From: Aplidium turbinatum
Lineage: Eukaryota; Chordata; Ascidiacea; Aplousobranchia; Polyclinidae
Direction: 5' to 3'
NCBI GenBank assembly: GCA_918807975.1
Contig: OU964920.1
Location: 44,607,979 to 44,671,978, forward strand
Length of the DNA: 64,000 bases
A program made the translations under genes and the position numbers. The notes under the pieces were generated by a model, which was not told the origin of the DNA, did not search any database, and saw only the letters and a list, made by a program, of their open reading frames with translations. Shown in pieces: positions 1-11,925 of the stretch; the stretch's first letter is position 1, and every line of letters starts with the position of its first letter.

Positions 1-931
1 ATGCAGTTTAATGCTCACATTGCATACCAGCTTATGGGAACTTGAAAGTTAATCATCTTGATATCTACACAAAGTTTAATGTTTTTGTCGTTTTTAGTTT
101 TTTTTCTTTCTAGTTTTACAGAGTGTCCAATGAGTATTGACTAGGGACATTGGAATACCGGAACGACTCACTTTATTGATTTTTCTTGCGATATGGACAG
201 CTGGAGGGTCACTGCAAAATTCAAAAATTGGCAGAACTTCAAAAAGCTTTCTTTGCTTTTACGCAAATTCATTCTCAATGAAATACTATATTTTGCTTGA
301 AATTTTAGGTGCTAGAACATCAGCAGAACATTACTGCAGCAGTGTAAGGCTACATTCCGTTGCCACTGTAGCGTGAAGTTAACCGCTGCATCATCATGAC
401 TTGAATGGTAATAAATAAACATGATGTCACGTATTTCTATACATTTATTTTGACAATACACACTTTGTTCACACATGGACAGGTCCCATACTCTTCACCT
501 GGATATGCGACATATGGCAGTATTCTTCAAGCTGTAGTTGCACCAAATTTTGCCATAACAATATAACCCACCAGTTATCCACCTTTTGAGTATGCAATCC
601 CCAACTTCTACCATTCCTAGTATAGACCCATGCTGATGTCAATTATAGGTAGTAAACATTTTTGGCTTCTTTCCTAGGTATCAATAAAGAGTCTCCACTT
701 TTCAGGTTCATATTTTAACACACCCATTGCAAGTAGGATCACTTCAAAGTTATGGCAATACACAAATGTAGCAGAAGTGAAGAACTGAAGAACTCCTTTT
801 GCCTGTTTTGGTAAAAGGTAGTATTAGTTCCTGATTTAACAAGTTTCTTTCCATCTCGAAGCCAACAGCTCGTAAAAATGTTTGGATAAGCTCAAGTTGC
901 AGTTAATCGTTTTGAATATGTTTGGCTATAT
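1..931. other. Intergenic or intronic, no gene seen
   Basis: AT-rich sequence. Short open frames, including one of 79 codons at 137-376, have no recognisable motif or believable splice borders. Nothing further is supported. Confidence 0.5.
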
Positions 932-1045
932 CAGGGGTGTCCAACACGTGGCTCACGGGGCACATGTGGCCGCGAGAATGTTCTGAGTGGCCCGGGTGGT
1001 ATGTTTTCGAAATGACTTATATTAGGAATTATCAGGAATTACATT
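932..1045 (+). mobile_element. hAT transposon terminus, solo end
   Basis: The stretch opens with CAGGGGTGTCCAACACGTGG, followed by text rich in 'gtggcc'. This is the usual terminal pattern of hAT (Charlie-like) elements. No matching opposite end or 8-bp duplication was found, because the sequence runs straight into a Penelope-like fragment. It is read as one broken end. Confidence 0.4.
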
Positions 1046-1860
1046 ATATTTGTAATATATTTTTAGATGAATCTGATTATGCACTATATCTGCAAAAAGA
1101 CATACCAGACTAAAACAGCACAAACTCAACAACTGACACAGGAATGATTACGAGTAAATAACAAGGCAAAAAAACGATCACATGAGGAGTAGAGGATAAT
1201 AAAATTCTGTGACATCAATTAGAACACGAACAAAAGGAAGAACGAGCCACAGGCAAATACTTGTTTATTTAACGGTGGATTATTACGCTTAATTAGGGGC
1301 GCCATGATCTTTGTCTGGTATTCCGATCTGCTTTGAGAGATGATTTTGAATTGTATAGCTTTGGTAGAGAGGTACTTTTTAAAAACCATAGACAGACAAT
1401 CGATAACAACTTCATAACATTGAATTGCATAATTCAAAATTAATACAGAAATGAAATAGATACATAATTTCGAACGTTTTCGGTAAAACTTTCTGCCCTC
1501 TTCAGGAAAATATCTTAATTCATCTAAACAAATGATTTTGAATTGGTCGATCGAGACATTGTCAGTCCACGTTACACAAGAGGCGATGTGCTCTTTAATT
1601 GCACTTTTGGTTATTAAATTTGTGTTTAGGTACTCTCCTACCCTCGTCAATAAATGTTTGATTGACACACCAAAATATTGGTGCTTTTTAAACGTTTTCT
1701 ATACAGATTAAATATCGCACAAAAATTTATTTTTTTAAAAGTTTAGCTAGATTTTTTGCAAGCCTGGTAGTCCAACATTTTCACCTGAAGTTGCCTACCC
1801 GTTTGCTCTTTCTTTGAACGTGGTCTATAAATCTAGTTGTTTACTTCACGCAAACCAGAT
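1046..1860 (-). mobile_element. Penelope-like element 3' fragment with GIY-YIG remnant
   Basis: Minus-strand translation gives remnants of the same GIY-YIG endonuclease end that is cleaner at 30.9-31.4 kb (LLTRVGEYLN, SAIKEHIASC, IDQFKII). The upstream part, the 'LKSPTPFALSS' region of the better copy, is recognisable to about 1860. A piece of another element's terminal repeat (about 1355-1530) interrupts it. It is a fossil. Confidence 0.7.
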
Positions 1861-4800
1861 GTACATTGCAAAAACAGTTAATTAGTTAGTAGCCTACTGT
1901 TTGTGCAGTGCATTCCACGCTTTGTCTTCGTTCCTCTGTTCTACCTAACTAAAAAAAAACAGTCAAAAATGCGTCTCCCAGGAGATGATCTTTAAATTTT
2001 GCCAAGTAACGTGACTTTAGCTCTGTAGTCGAAAATCCTCTTCTCTGGTTTTCCTGCAATCAAGAAATTAGCTCAAGCCCCATTGTTCCTGGAGTTCCAT
2101 CTTTGGAATCTACTTTCGCAATAACAATTGCTGCTTAACCAAAGTTGAAAATTCTAAAAATACTGTATTCTCAACTATCAGCGTTGGCAATCGGTCAAGT
2201 CTGTGATTATCTATAATCATGGTATGTCGACATTTTAGGTACAAAGATGAACTCAAGGGAAGTTGTTTTATAGAAATTTAATCTTATACTTTTGTAGATT
2301 GCTTGTATTAACTTTAATTTATACATTGATTTGGTGTTTAACGTTTATTGAATTGCAATAGATTGAGTTTCACTTTTAACAGCTTATATTGAATTGTTCT
2401 AATGTAGCCTAAATTGTAGTCTGCAGCCCAGTATTATGCTAAAAAATGTTTTCTTCTGTTTAGTGCGATGACTCATTATATTTACTGTATACCTGTTATC
2501 CCAGTAATGACAGTAAAGTTTTTTGCTCTTAACTGTCTAAAATGCTGATTAGCAGGGCATTGAACTTTAATAAAATTTATGTTTTTTTTAGGGTCCGACA
2601 AAAATCAAAATCAGAGAAAAAGTGAGAGAAACAAAAATACGTTTTTCACTCGTCTTCGAAGAAGTAAGGGCATAATGATATTAATAATGTATGGCATAAT
2701 GATGGCATAATGGCATAAAGGCAGCATAATGATAAACTTACTAATTCCTTGAACAATAAATAATAACAATAAGTGTGAGTATTTGAGAACAAAAATATTT
2801 TTTAATAAGTAATAGACCGACGTCTAGCACACTTGTCCGCAGTGAAAAACTAATTAGGCTTTTTGATAGAGAGGTTTTTATCTTGGAGAGAGTTGTGCTT
2901 TCCAAGCACCAGTTTGAACTCGGTTTTTGTCCGGAATATCCTCTTGAAAACCTAAGTTACCCGAATTCCACACAAGCATTTTCACCGTGACAAGGCGCCA
3001 AGTGCGTTGTGAGGGACTTAAGGTAATGTTATAGAATAGGTGTAGTACGTTTCCAACATTATAAACAACCGAAATCATAACGTAGAGGATAGTAGGGTAA
3101 TTGTTTGTTGAAGTTTTACCTATTGTGTTGAAAGGGACTTTTTTATTCATACTCATAACAAGTTTAGCAGAAAAATAAATTAAGATTTCAGGATTTTGAC
3201 TTTTGGAGACCCCATAAGTAGGGCCTAATTTCAGTCTATTTGCAGTTTTTAACATTATATTCTGCAGCCACAATCAATTCTACTGTATGTCTGTTGAATG
3301 GCAATGTTCTTAACGAGATAAGCATATAACAAATTAAAGAATGAAAACAAGATCAGCATCCTTTCGAGCTCATGCAGCTCCATACCTAATGAAAATTGCA
3401 TGACTCTAAAACTCTTTGAGGCACATATACGAATAAAAATTACAAGAAAAAGAAGTTTATGAAGTTAACAATGCCTTAGGCATTTTCTTTCTAATCATAA
3501 AAAAAATATGAACTCAATTAATTTTTACTTTGTGAGTGGAGAATGGAGATGCATGTGCTCGAGAGATTGCTGATCTTTTTGTTTTCTTGTTAAACTTGTT
3601 AAACCTACTGTACATAAATCAGTTGGTATCCTTTGTGGATTCTTTTCTTGCTTCATAGGCCAATCCAACATATGTTTGTAGGTGCATTTTCCTATCTTTT
3701 TCTTATAGTAATTTAAAGCCATGGATGTGCATTAAATAAACACCATCTTTCTCCAGCTGTTTTATAATTTTCTCATTTTTTTGGAGACTGTGGAAATCAA
3801 ACATGGAAATAAACAGTACGGTATAAGGAAAAGCCCTGCTAGTATATAGGAAAAAGTTAAAATGGTGGAAGGAGAGTTATTGTAAGCCAGACGATGTCTT
3901 GTTTGAAATTATAAAAGTCTTGAATAAGTGTAGTATACAACTAATCAGTGAGATTTGAAATCGCATCTATGATACCGGAAAACATTGCACACTTCGTATT
4001 TGTAACTATGGCATTAAAACCTAGAATCACGTCATGTTAACTCACAGAACAACATGTTTTATAAGTAACAAAAGTTTTCTCTTCGATTCATAATAAAAAA
4101 TTAAACCAAAAACATCAAAAGCGCAGTTTGAATTTGTTGCATAAAAAAGGACTCAGGCATGGAACATTTACACTAACAATAATGATGGAGATTTGTATAA
4201 AAAATGTACAAGAATTTTGATCAATCATACTTTACGGAAACTTTCATTGATGTTCAAGTTTCCACACATACTGTAACAATTCGAAATATTAATCTTTACT
4301 AAAAACTTTAGAATTGTGCATAACGTCATTTGAGAAATCACTGAATAGCGAACATAACGATTTAAAACAAAAACGACAAGGCGTCAATTGTAGTTGGATA
4401 CAATGTGTACCACCGTGTAATCGTAGAGATTGCTTGAAAAACATTTCCGCCACTAAACTAAGAGTCTGCACAATGTAATATGATTTTGAGAAATTAAAAG
4501 TTTTATGCGAAGAAATGTAGTTACTTTACTATAATAGGCATTCATTTCTTGGTACAAATTCAAATACCCTAGGACACAAACTTTTCTAATGACTAGACTT
4601 AAGTACGTATAAAAAAAAAAAAAAAATTATTTTCATTGGGTATGTGGTTGCAAATCTGTAGACTCATTGAAATCATTTTACTCAAAACAGCATAACAGAA
4701 TTGTTGATTCCGAATCAGTTTTGTGTTTTTAAAATGCCATTATCGGTTGAATTATTCCACCTTTTAATTGACTTTGAAAATAAAGCTGTTATTGAAGTGC

Positions 4801-5058
4801 TTGTTGAAGCACACAACTCGAGATTTAAGCACATTTTTAATTTGCTTGATCTTGCTGTTTCTTCGTTCACAAAAGGCTGCTGAGTACTGAGTGTAGTAGT
4901 AGCTAACGTAGCTAACTGAGCTATCTATAATGGATCTTATTAATAAAACTAAATTAAATGCTACTAAAAACAGGCTTATGGAGTAAGACGCAATAGTTAT
5001 AACGACACAATTGGATTTGGTATATTGGTACTTTTGTACTTTTTTTTATAAATTCTAG
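1861..5058. other. Long stretch without a supported gene
   Basis: Open frames at 2878-3273 (minus), 3525-3722 (minus), 4289-4471 (minus) and 4701-4883 (plus) have no recognised domain. The last (49 codons from its first ATG) lies just upstream of exon A1 and could be taken for a first exon, but it reaches a stop before any GT donor. No repeats with clear ends were seen, apart from an A-run near 4610. Confidence 0.45.
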
Positions 5059-5247
5059 AAACGTTCTGAGAGCGAGATTTTCATAAGTCCAGAAAAAGCG
5101 GAAGAAAGCATTGAAGAAGCTATAAACTTTTTCATACAACAAACAGAAAACTTTGACAGTGAAGTTGTTGAACCATTCTTTGAACCACTAAAGCACTCTC
5201 TACATCAAACTTGCTCTCGTCTTAGAAACCAAGAAAGATTCCAGACA
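5059..5247 (+). CDS. Type A internal exon, copy 1 (63 codons)
   Basis: This internal coding exon is bounded by a TTCTAG acceptor and an ACA|GTAAGA donor, and reads 63 codons in phase 0 at both ends. The peptide is amphipathic and charged (SPEKAEESIEEAINFF, then EPFFEPLKHSLHQTC), which suggests two or three helices. A second copy with the same length, borders and phase lies at 21600-21788. The two differ by scattered substitutions but keep the frame, so the coding reading is favoured. No known domain was recognised. It belongs to the exon-duplication locus that ends in the kinase exons. It could be a dead exon if the locus is not transcribed this far upstream. Confidence 0.6.
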
Positions 5248-5404
5248 GTAAGATGCTTCGTTTTCCATTTGTATTTATGTAATATCTAAAGCCTACTGCA
5301 GTAAACATATTATTTTTACGTATATTTTTGTTTGTATCCTGATGAATTTCTTAATGCTGCTAAGGTAGATTGTTGTTTATAAATAGTACAATATCAAGTA
5401 TAGC

Positions 5405-5600
5405 TACTGTACGAAGCACTAAAACCCTTTTAGTGGGATCATCAGAAGGTTTTTATTCAAATTTCCATCAAGGTTATGTGACTGTGCCATATTTTAAACT
5501 GATTTCACGTTTCAGTATTAAGCACGTTATAACTTTCGCGTTTTACGAACCTTCTGATGATCCCAATTAAAGTGAAACAGCCTACGGAAGGTTCCAAGTA
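5405..5600. repeat. Short non-autonomous repeat, inverted motif pair
   Basis: The motif GGGATCATCAGAAGG at about 5437 is answered by its inverse CCTTCTGATGATCCC at about 5549, followed by GTGAAACAGCCT. The same motifs recur near 21.48, 22.1 and 30.3 kb. This looks like a MITE-type element duplicated with exon A. Its exact ends were not settled. Confidence 0.45.
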
Positions 5601-5779
5601 AGTAGTAGCTATACCTAATGCATTCGCTCTGCTTGGCTCTGCTTGGCCAAATGGTACTCGAGCAGACGAAACAATATCATTTAAGCTGCAATATATGTTC
5701 CTACAACATTGAAAAAGATTTTTAACAAACATAAATACGTTTTATCCTACATTTGCAAACTTTATCGTACAATCCTTGA

Positions 5780-6200
5780 AACATAGACAGACAAAACAAT
5801 GTAACCTTAGCGGGAATGTTACCAATCATTAACCTTAACATGTTTTATTACACAAAGATATAATATATTTAAAAAATCAACTCAAACGCTTTCGACACGT
5901 ACGTTTGTTCTCTTCAGGAATTACATAAATCGGCAATATACAATATACATAGGCTAACATGAAAATTATAAGATAAATCTGACTATGCATCATAACTGTA
6001 GTGACACTCTGGACTAAAAATGCAAACTGAACAAGTGATACAAGAATGATTACGAGTAACTTATACGGCTGGTAACAGATCACATTAGGTGTAAAATGCA
6101 GGCATGTGACAAACAATTAGAACACACACACAAAAGGAACGATGAGCCACATGGTTCAACAAAGAAAACTCTCTACCACAGCATTTTAATCCTTAAAACA
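5780..6200 (-). mobile_element. Penelope-like element 3' tail, partly foldback
   Basis: The minus strand carries the Penelope tail seen better at 30.6-31.0 kb, including a degenerate hammerhead-like box near 5895-5930. At about 6150 it meets an opposite-orientation terminal piece, 'ggttcaacaaag...ctctctacca'. It is a truncated fossil with inverted terminal material. Confidence 0.6.
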
Positions 6201-6274
6201 TATTATTACAAACTAAGATATAATTATAATTCAAATATAATTTCAGCTGTGAATCACTGTTCGTATTTGCAAAT

Positions 6275-7014
6275 TTAAAGCAGTTTACTGCATTTATTTG
6301 TGATACTATGAACGGCCGTAATTAGATCTTGTTTTTGGATTTTACACATATGCAAAACTAGTAGAATTGAATTTCAAAAGAATTGAATTTCAAAAAAACA
6401 ACTGAAGCTTAACCCTATATTGTCCTGGTTGGTGCTGAATCAGCACCAAGTACTTCAAACTTGCTCTCGCTGCTTAACTACTGGCTTTAAAAATCCGGAA
6501 TTTTTTGGCATTGCGTAAATATTATCAAACTTTATTATCTATAAATTTAGCCACCCAATGTTTGATACTTTTTATGCAAACATCTGCATTTTGAAATGCA
6601 ATTGCTAAAATGTTACTAAATTGCATTTTTTTTGGAAAACATTGCGTTTTTCTTTATTGCTGATATGAAGCAAAACTCTTGGCAAGTTCTGTCTGCGAAT
6701 GAAACCACACAAACCACAAAAATGTTTCCATTTTTTTGGACCCGGACCCTCTACCTCCCGCCTTCCTGATACATTGATATATATTCTTTGATTATAATTC
6801 ATGAAAATTCAAACCAATTTTATAATTTTTTTAAAATAATAATAAAAAAATTTACTGCAACATTTAAACTATTGGGAATGCACATGCCGCCATGTCCTTC
6901 GCACTTCTGGCCTCTTAGACGCTACTCTACTGGTTATAACTATGTCCCTTTATGTTGTCATCTAGAAATACTACCGTACTTTTATTATACTAAAGCACAA
7001 ATAATTATATTAAG
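6275..7014 (+). repeat. Duplicated intron module preceding exon B1
   Basis: The stretch from 'aagcagtttactgc' through the 'tatgaacg.ccgtaatta' text to the acceptor of exon B1 is clearly similar to 18.9-19.15 kb and 39.95-40.18 kb. The exon therefore spread with its upstream intron. Near 6411 a TTAACCC start and a perfect GGTGCTGA/TCAGCACC hairpin hint at a small piggyBac-like insertion, with no second end found. Confidence 0.55.
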
Positions 7015-7194
7015 GAATCGATTCAATCTATTCCTAACAATGACGATTTTGAAACGTCTGACCAGTCAACAAGTGATGAACCAAACCAAAAACTTGCTAC
7101 AATAGATCCGGAACATGCCAAGGAATTCCAAACAACCACACAAGAAGACGATATCATTCAAACGGCTTCGCTAATTCAGAGCACACGAAAAGAG
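7015..7194 (+). CDS. Type B internal exon, copy 1 (60 codons)
   Basis: Sixty codons in phase 0 run from an ATTAAG acceptor to a GAG|GTAAAA donor. The peptide is acidic and Gln/Ser/Thr-rich (PNNDDFETSDQSTSDEPNQK, DPEHAKEFQ), so it is likely disordered. Copies at 19149, 39686, 40177 and 40532 match it nearly word for word, and more diverged relatives lie at 28.5-44.8 kb. The start is the least certain part, because an alternative AG lies about 19 nt upstream. It resembles no known domain. Confidence 0.55.
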
Positions 7195-7427
7195 GTAAAA
7201 TAACTTTGGTTCGATAAAGACACACGAGGCTGGGAGAAAATTTCTAGCTCATTCTCACAGAGCGAATTCAACTTAATAATAAAGCTACAAACACAAAACG
7301 TCAACTTTTGGTCGTGAATTCCGTCCTCCCAAGGTGGTTTGGTTTGTGTTGGCAATAAGAAACTTTTTGGTAAGGAAACCAAAACAATTCCAATCGGCTT
7401 GACAGAATTTCTACCACTTGCGCGGTT

Positions 7428-7910
7428 TACTTGAATGATTTGTGTCTTGAGCGGTTGACTTGGAAGATTGGTGTCTTGAGCGGTTGACATGGAAGATTGG
7501 TGTCTTGAGCGGTTGACTTGGAAGATTGGTGTCTTGAGCGGTTGACTTGGAAGATTGGTGTCTTGAGCGGTTGACTTGGAAGATTGGTGTCTTGAGCGGT
7601 TGACTTGAAAGATTGGTGTCTTGAGCGGTTGACTTGAAAGATTGGTGTCTTGAGCGGTGGACTTGGAAGATCGGTGTCTTGAGCGGTTGACTTGAAAGAT
7701 TGGTGTCTTGAGCGGTTGACTTGGAAGATTGGTGTCTTGAGCGGTTGACTTGGAAGATTGGTGTCTTGAGCGGTTGACTTGAAAGATTGGTGTCTTGAGC
7801 GGTTGACTTGAAAGATTGGTGTCTTGAGCGGTTGACTTGGATGATTGTTGTCTTGAGCAGTAGACTTGAAAGATCGGTGTCTTGAGCGGTTGACTTAGAA
7901 GATTGGTGTC
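7428..7910. repeat. 29-bp minisatellite, left array (~16 units)
   Basis: About sixteen tandem copies of a 29-bp unit built on TTGAGCGGTTGACTTGGAAG, most differing by only one or two bases. The same unit reappears at 11036-11676, on the other side of a LINE. Confidence 0.9.
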
Positions 7911-8817
7911 TTCTTCTCTCGTGTTGTCGCTATATGTCAGAGCATCCGTTGGTTAGCCACAGCCTGGTGTCGTCGTCTATAGAAACTAGGCCTTCCACAC
8001 CATGAGGTGGTCTATATAGCCGGCAATCCTTGATAATGTGGGCTGCCGTCTGCATTTCACCACACTCACAAGCAGCACTCTCTGCTAAGCCCCAGCGCAG
8101 CATGTCTGCACCATAGCGTCCAACACCAGTGAGCAAACGGTTACGCCTTGATGAGGCAAGTCTAGAGAGGCCATGGCCCAGCTGGTTCTCGGGCGGGGAT
8201 CTGAATACTTGGCGAAGTGGGGATGTGCTGCTTGACCATTGTTCACTCCACGCCGCGTGGCACCACCGTTAGCTAGGGCTTCCACCAGAGGCTGTCAGAA
8301 GGTCTTGTGCAGCGCGTACAAATGGCTTTCTTGATTTTAGCCGCTGCTTTGGTGAACATCTCAGCGTGGTTGCGTGTAGCAGATGGCCGGGGTTTAGGGC
8401 CTTACGGCTCAGGGAAGAAACAGCACGTTGGCGCCGTAGTGCAGCTGGCTCAATGTTTGCAAGGACAGGCAAACAGTCAGTTGGAGTTGGGAGGAGGTAA
8501 CCCGTGACAGTTCGCAGGCAGTTGTTGATTGGCACATCGACAAGGTCAGTATGGGCGTTGCTGCACCAAGTAGCAGCACAGTATTCAGAAGGGGCGTAGA
8601 CTAAGGCTAAACCACTTGTTCTAAGCACTGAGGGGCTAGCACCCCACCCTGTACCAGCAAGACGTTTCAAGAGAGCAGAGCGAGCTGTCACTTTTCCGCG
8701 TTAGTGTTCTAGGTGTTTGCGGTATGTAAGAGACCGATCAAGTGGAACCCCAAGGTATGTGGGTGTGGCTTCAAAAGGTAGTGTCCGGCCGTTATTTTGG
8801 ATGCTAATTTCCCTGTT

Positions 8818-9540
8818 TTAGTCTCTACTACATAGGTGGAAGGCAGAAGTCGCAGTCTTCGCTTCACTCAACTTGAAGCGCCATTGGTGCAGATAGGAAG
8901 ATAGAATGTCTATATCCTTAGTCAAGGTGTTCTGCACTGTTTCCAATTTGCGGTGAGAATAAAGAATAGCCAGGTCATCTGCGTATGCGTATTTATTAGA
9001 GGAAGTATTTGGAAGGTCATAAATGTAGATGTTGAACAACATTGGGGAGAGAACAGATCCCTGCGGAACTCCATTTCTTAAATGCCTCTGTCGGCTTTTC
9101 TTTCCGTCGCTGGTTTTGAAGATGAAGCTGCGGTTGGAGATGAGTTCGACAATAAACTTAACCATGTGTCTATCTGGGATTATCTGCAGCAGTTTGTAAG
9201 TGAGGCCCCTGTGCCAAACCGTATCATATGCCGCAGTAAGGTCGAGGAAGACCGCTCCCGACTTCAAGTTGGCCTCAAACCCATCTTCGATGTTTTGTGT
9301 GAGCAAGGTTACTTGGTCGACTGTTGATATTCCTTTCCTAAACCCCGCCTGTTCTTGTGGGAGTTTGGGGTCAATAACGGGTTCCATTCGTCGGTGTAAG
9401 ACGCGCTCCAGTAGTTTGAATGGCACGCACAATAGGGAGATGGGGCGATAGCTCTTTGGGTCAATTACCGGTTTGTTTGGTTTTGGGACTGCAACAATCA
9501 ATGCTTTTCGCCAGAGTTTAGGAATCTTTAAGGTTCGCAT
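8818..9540 (-). pseudogene. LINE reverse transcriptase domain
   Basis: A 240-codon open stretch with classical non-LTR reverse transcriptase blocks: PKPNKP, SYRPISLLCVPFKLLE, QAGFRKGISTVDQV, AVFLDLTAAYDTVWH (first catalytic Asp), NGVPQGSVLSPMLFN and the catalytic YADD. All three active-site aspartates are present. The stretch is still only part of the broken ORF2 of the surrounding LINE. The plus-strand frames across it are shadows. Confidence 0.9.
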
Positions 9541-10316
9541 GCAATGAGAATAAAAATTTCGTAGCCAATTAATTGTTTCCTTTCCTAAGTTTTGTATGAA
9601 TTCGGGATGAATCAGGTCTGGACCTGGAGCCTTCCCTGCTTTCAGTAACTTTTGGCTTCAGTCATTTCTTGGGTCGAAAAGTCTTCGGTTAGTTCGTTGT
9701 TATTGCGTGTCATCCTTTCACATTTCTGATGTGAGGCTTGAGATTCTACGTTGAAATTTGCGGTTTGTATTTTGTTAGTGTCGTCCATTTTCCACAACCT
9801 GCGATGCAATGGCATTAGGAGTTACAGGGCATTTCAAACAAGTTCTGGAACTTCTTCCAGTCAGGCGATTGACCGTGTTCCATGCTTTACGACTGGATAG
9901 GGTAAAGTCTATAGCTTCGACTGTCTCAATCCATCGCTCCTGACGTTTGGTGTTGAGGTGCTGCATCAGGCTTTCATACCTTTCTTGGAAGTCTTCAGGT
10001 GTCTCGGAGTCATTCAGGTCTTCGTACATACTTTGACACGTTTCGTCCCAGCATGGTATGTATTCCTTGCGTTGGCCACGAGGAATTGCCTGCTTTGCTG
10101 CATGGCGAAGCAAATCTGTGAAGGCTGTATAGGAGATATTGACATCTGCATTATTGGGTGGGGGTAGAGTATGAACTAGTTTACCCGTGATTTCAGAGAA
10201 TTGCTTCCATCTAGCCTTCCTAAAGTTCTATCGTCGGACTGGGTTGGTTGGTGGCGGTTGCACAATAGATGCAGGAAAGATTATAGAGGGTCTATGCTGA
10301 GATCTGGGAAATTTTC

Positions 10317-10991
10317 CTATGATTTTATGATCTGGGATGGATTCGCCTTGGAGTACCGTACTCCTGCAAAAGCAAGATCAGGATTGGTACCTGTGTTCCA
10401 TCGTCCGGATAGAAAACTATCTGGATCTCGAGGATTATATAAAAGGGAAAGATCGTTTTTAGAAGCCCATTCATTTAAAGTTTCACCATCAGTATTGTTG
10501 TTGCAATAACCCCAATCAGTGTGACGGCAATTAAAATCTCCTGCATATATGCAGGGTGCAGAAAATGATGGTAATGATGTCTGAAGAAGTCTACTTGGAT
10601 GAGGTTTGTAGACATTTACAACAGTCGTATCCTGTATTCGTACTGCGATCCATTCAAGATCACCGTTTGCTGTGGAAGTTGCCTCTAGTATCCAGTGAAG
10701 GTCTTTTTTAACGAATGTTTCTATTCCATGCTTGTTGGTGAGGGTGCAGGCAGCAAGATCGAAGTGTGGGATCTCAAGCTTCTTCGGGGTCAAGCAATGG
10801 GTTTCCTGGATGATGATCACCGCTGCATCGTTGTTGTGGGCAAGCTGTGTGCTGATGTCTAGTTTAGCGTTGGTGATGCCTTCAACATTTAGTTGCAAAA
10901 TAGTCACTCCTTGATCTACAACAGCTGGTGCTGTTCGCCCTGACAAGGTGCTCGGTCTGGGGGTGCCATTCTGATGATTGTTCTTCCGCAC
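10317..10991 (-). pseudogene. LINE endonuclease (EEP/APE-like) domain
   Basis: This stretch reads as the exonuclease-endonuclease-phosphatase fold used by LINEs to nick target DNA. It shows LQLNVEGI near the start, IIQETHCL (the catalytic Glu block), VVNVYKPH and AGDFNCRHTDWG (the Asp-x-Asn block). The domain ends near a stop, so the catalytic His block is poorly seen. Upstream the frame runs into the minisatellite, and that extension is not part of the protein. Confidence 0.85.
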
Positions 10992-11035
10992 GATAACTTT
11001 ATAGCGACAGTTGTAGCAAGTTTAGTTTGGTGTCT

Positions 11036-11676
11036 TGGTGTCAATTGGTAGCAATTGGTGTCTTGAGCGGTTGACTTGGAAAATTGGTGTCTTGAGCGGT
11101 TAACTTGGAAGATTGGTGTCTTGAGCAGTTGACTTGAAAGATTGGTGTCTTGAGCGGTTGACTTGGAAGATTGGTGTCTTGAGCGGTTGAGTTGGAAGAT
11201 TAGTGTCTTGAGCGGTTGACTTAGAAGATTGGTGTCTTGAGCGGTGGACTTGGAAGGTTGGTGTTTTGAGCGGTTGACTTGGAAGATTGGTATCTTGACC
11301 GGTTGACTTGGAAGATTGGTGTCTTGAGCGGTTGACTTGGAACATTGGTGTCTTGAGCGGTTGACTTGGAACATTGGTGTCTTGAGCGGTTGACTTGGAA
11401 GATTGGTGTCTTGAGCGGTTGACTTGGAAGATTGGTATCTTGACTGGTTGACTTGGAAGATTGGTGTTTTGAGCGGTTTACTTGGAAGATTGGTGTCTTG
11501 AGCGGTTGACTTGGAAGATTGGTGTCTTGAGCGGTTGACTTGGAACATTGGTGTCTTGAGCGGTTGACTTGAAAGATTGGTGTCTTGAGCGGTTGGCTTG
11601 GAAGATTGGTATCTTGACTGGTTGACTTGGAAGATTGGTGTCTTGAGCGATTTACTTGGAAGATTGGTGTCTTGAA
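11036..11676. repeat. 29-bp minisatellite, right array (~22 units)
   Basis: About 22 tandem copies of the same 29-bp unit as at 7428-7910, with more variants (GATTGG/CATTGG, TTGACC/TTGAGC). Because 29 is not a multiple of three and no frame holds a stop, the minus strand shows a long false ORF whose peptide repeats every 29 residues (87 nt). Confidence 0.9.
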
Positions 11677-11689
11677 TAGTATTGCGGTA

Positions 11690-11925
11690 ATGAGATAAGG
11701 TTCGGCGTTGGGACCGGAAGAAACTTTTGTAACAATCGTCTTCCCGGAAGCTGATTATCGTGGCCAGTCCTTGCAAAGGGCAAGTCCTTGCCTACATGTT
11801 AAGCTGGTTACGTCGTTAGTCAAATTTGCCAGATGTGCACTAGCAGGGTTGTTGATGCGGTATCCCCAGTCGACGTGTTGGCAGTTAAAATCACCGTCAT
11901 AAAAGCAGGGATAGTGATACACTGG
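11690..11925 (-). mobile_element. Second LINE (LINE-B), endonuclease part, distal to hAT
   Basis: The minus strand encodes YDGDFNCQHVDWGYRIN, an EEP endonuclease block close to but distinct from that of the first LINE. The reading continues on the far side of the hAT element at 17927. The stretch is cut at the minisatellite border near 11690. Confidence 0.75.

Larger units (their letters stand above)
7911..11035 (-). mobile_element. Jockey/I-like LINE, 5'-truncated, flanked by minisatellite
   Basis: The minus strand carries, in order, an EEP endonuclease domain (about 10991-10317), a linker (10113-9775), a reverse transcriptase (9540-8818) and a C-terminal region ending in a Cys-rich CECGEMQTAAHIIKDC motif (about 8136-7930). 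The 3' end is a GAA-rich tail at about 7911-7920. No ORF1 was found. Several stops and frame changes split the ORF, so it is inactive. Relatives in this window lie at 20.2-21.4, 28.0-28.4, 43.1-44.5 and 51.0-51.85 kb. Clade assignment within jockey/I/L2 is uncertain. Confidence 0.85.

Noticed and set aside
2878-3273. 131-codon minus-strand ORF
   Set aside because: No domain, no splice context and low-complexity composition. Part could belong to a SINE-like repeat.
4701-4883. First coding exon of the cassette locus
   Set aside because: The frame stops before any usable GT donor.
9082-9451. Plus-strand frames across the LINE
   Set aside because: Shadows of the minus-strand reverse transcriptase.
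7428-11676. CRISPR-like array of regular 29-bp repeats
   Set aside because: Units are directly abutting with no unique spacers, and the genome is animal.
10916-11776. 286-codon minus-strand ORF with a 29-residue repeat
   Set aside because: It is the three-frame reading of a 29-bp minisatellite running into a LINE, not a gene.
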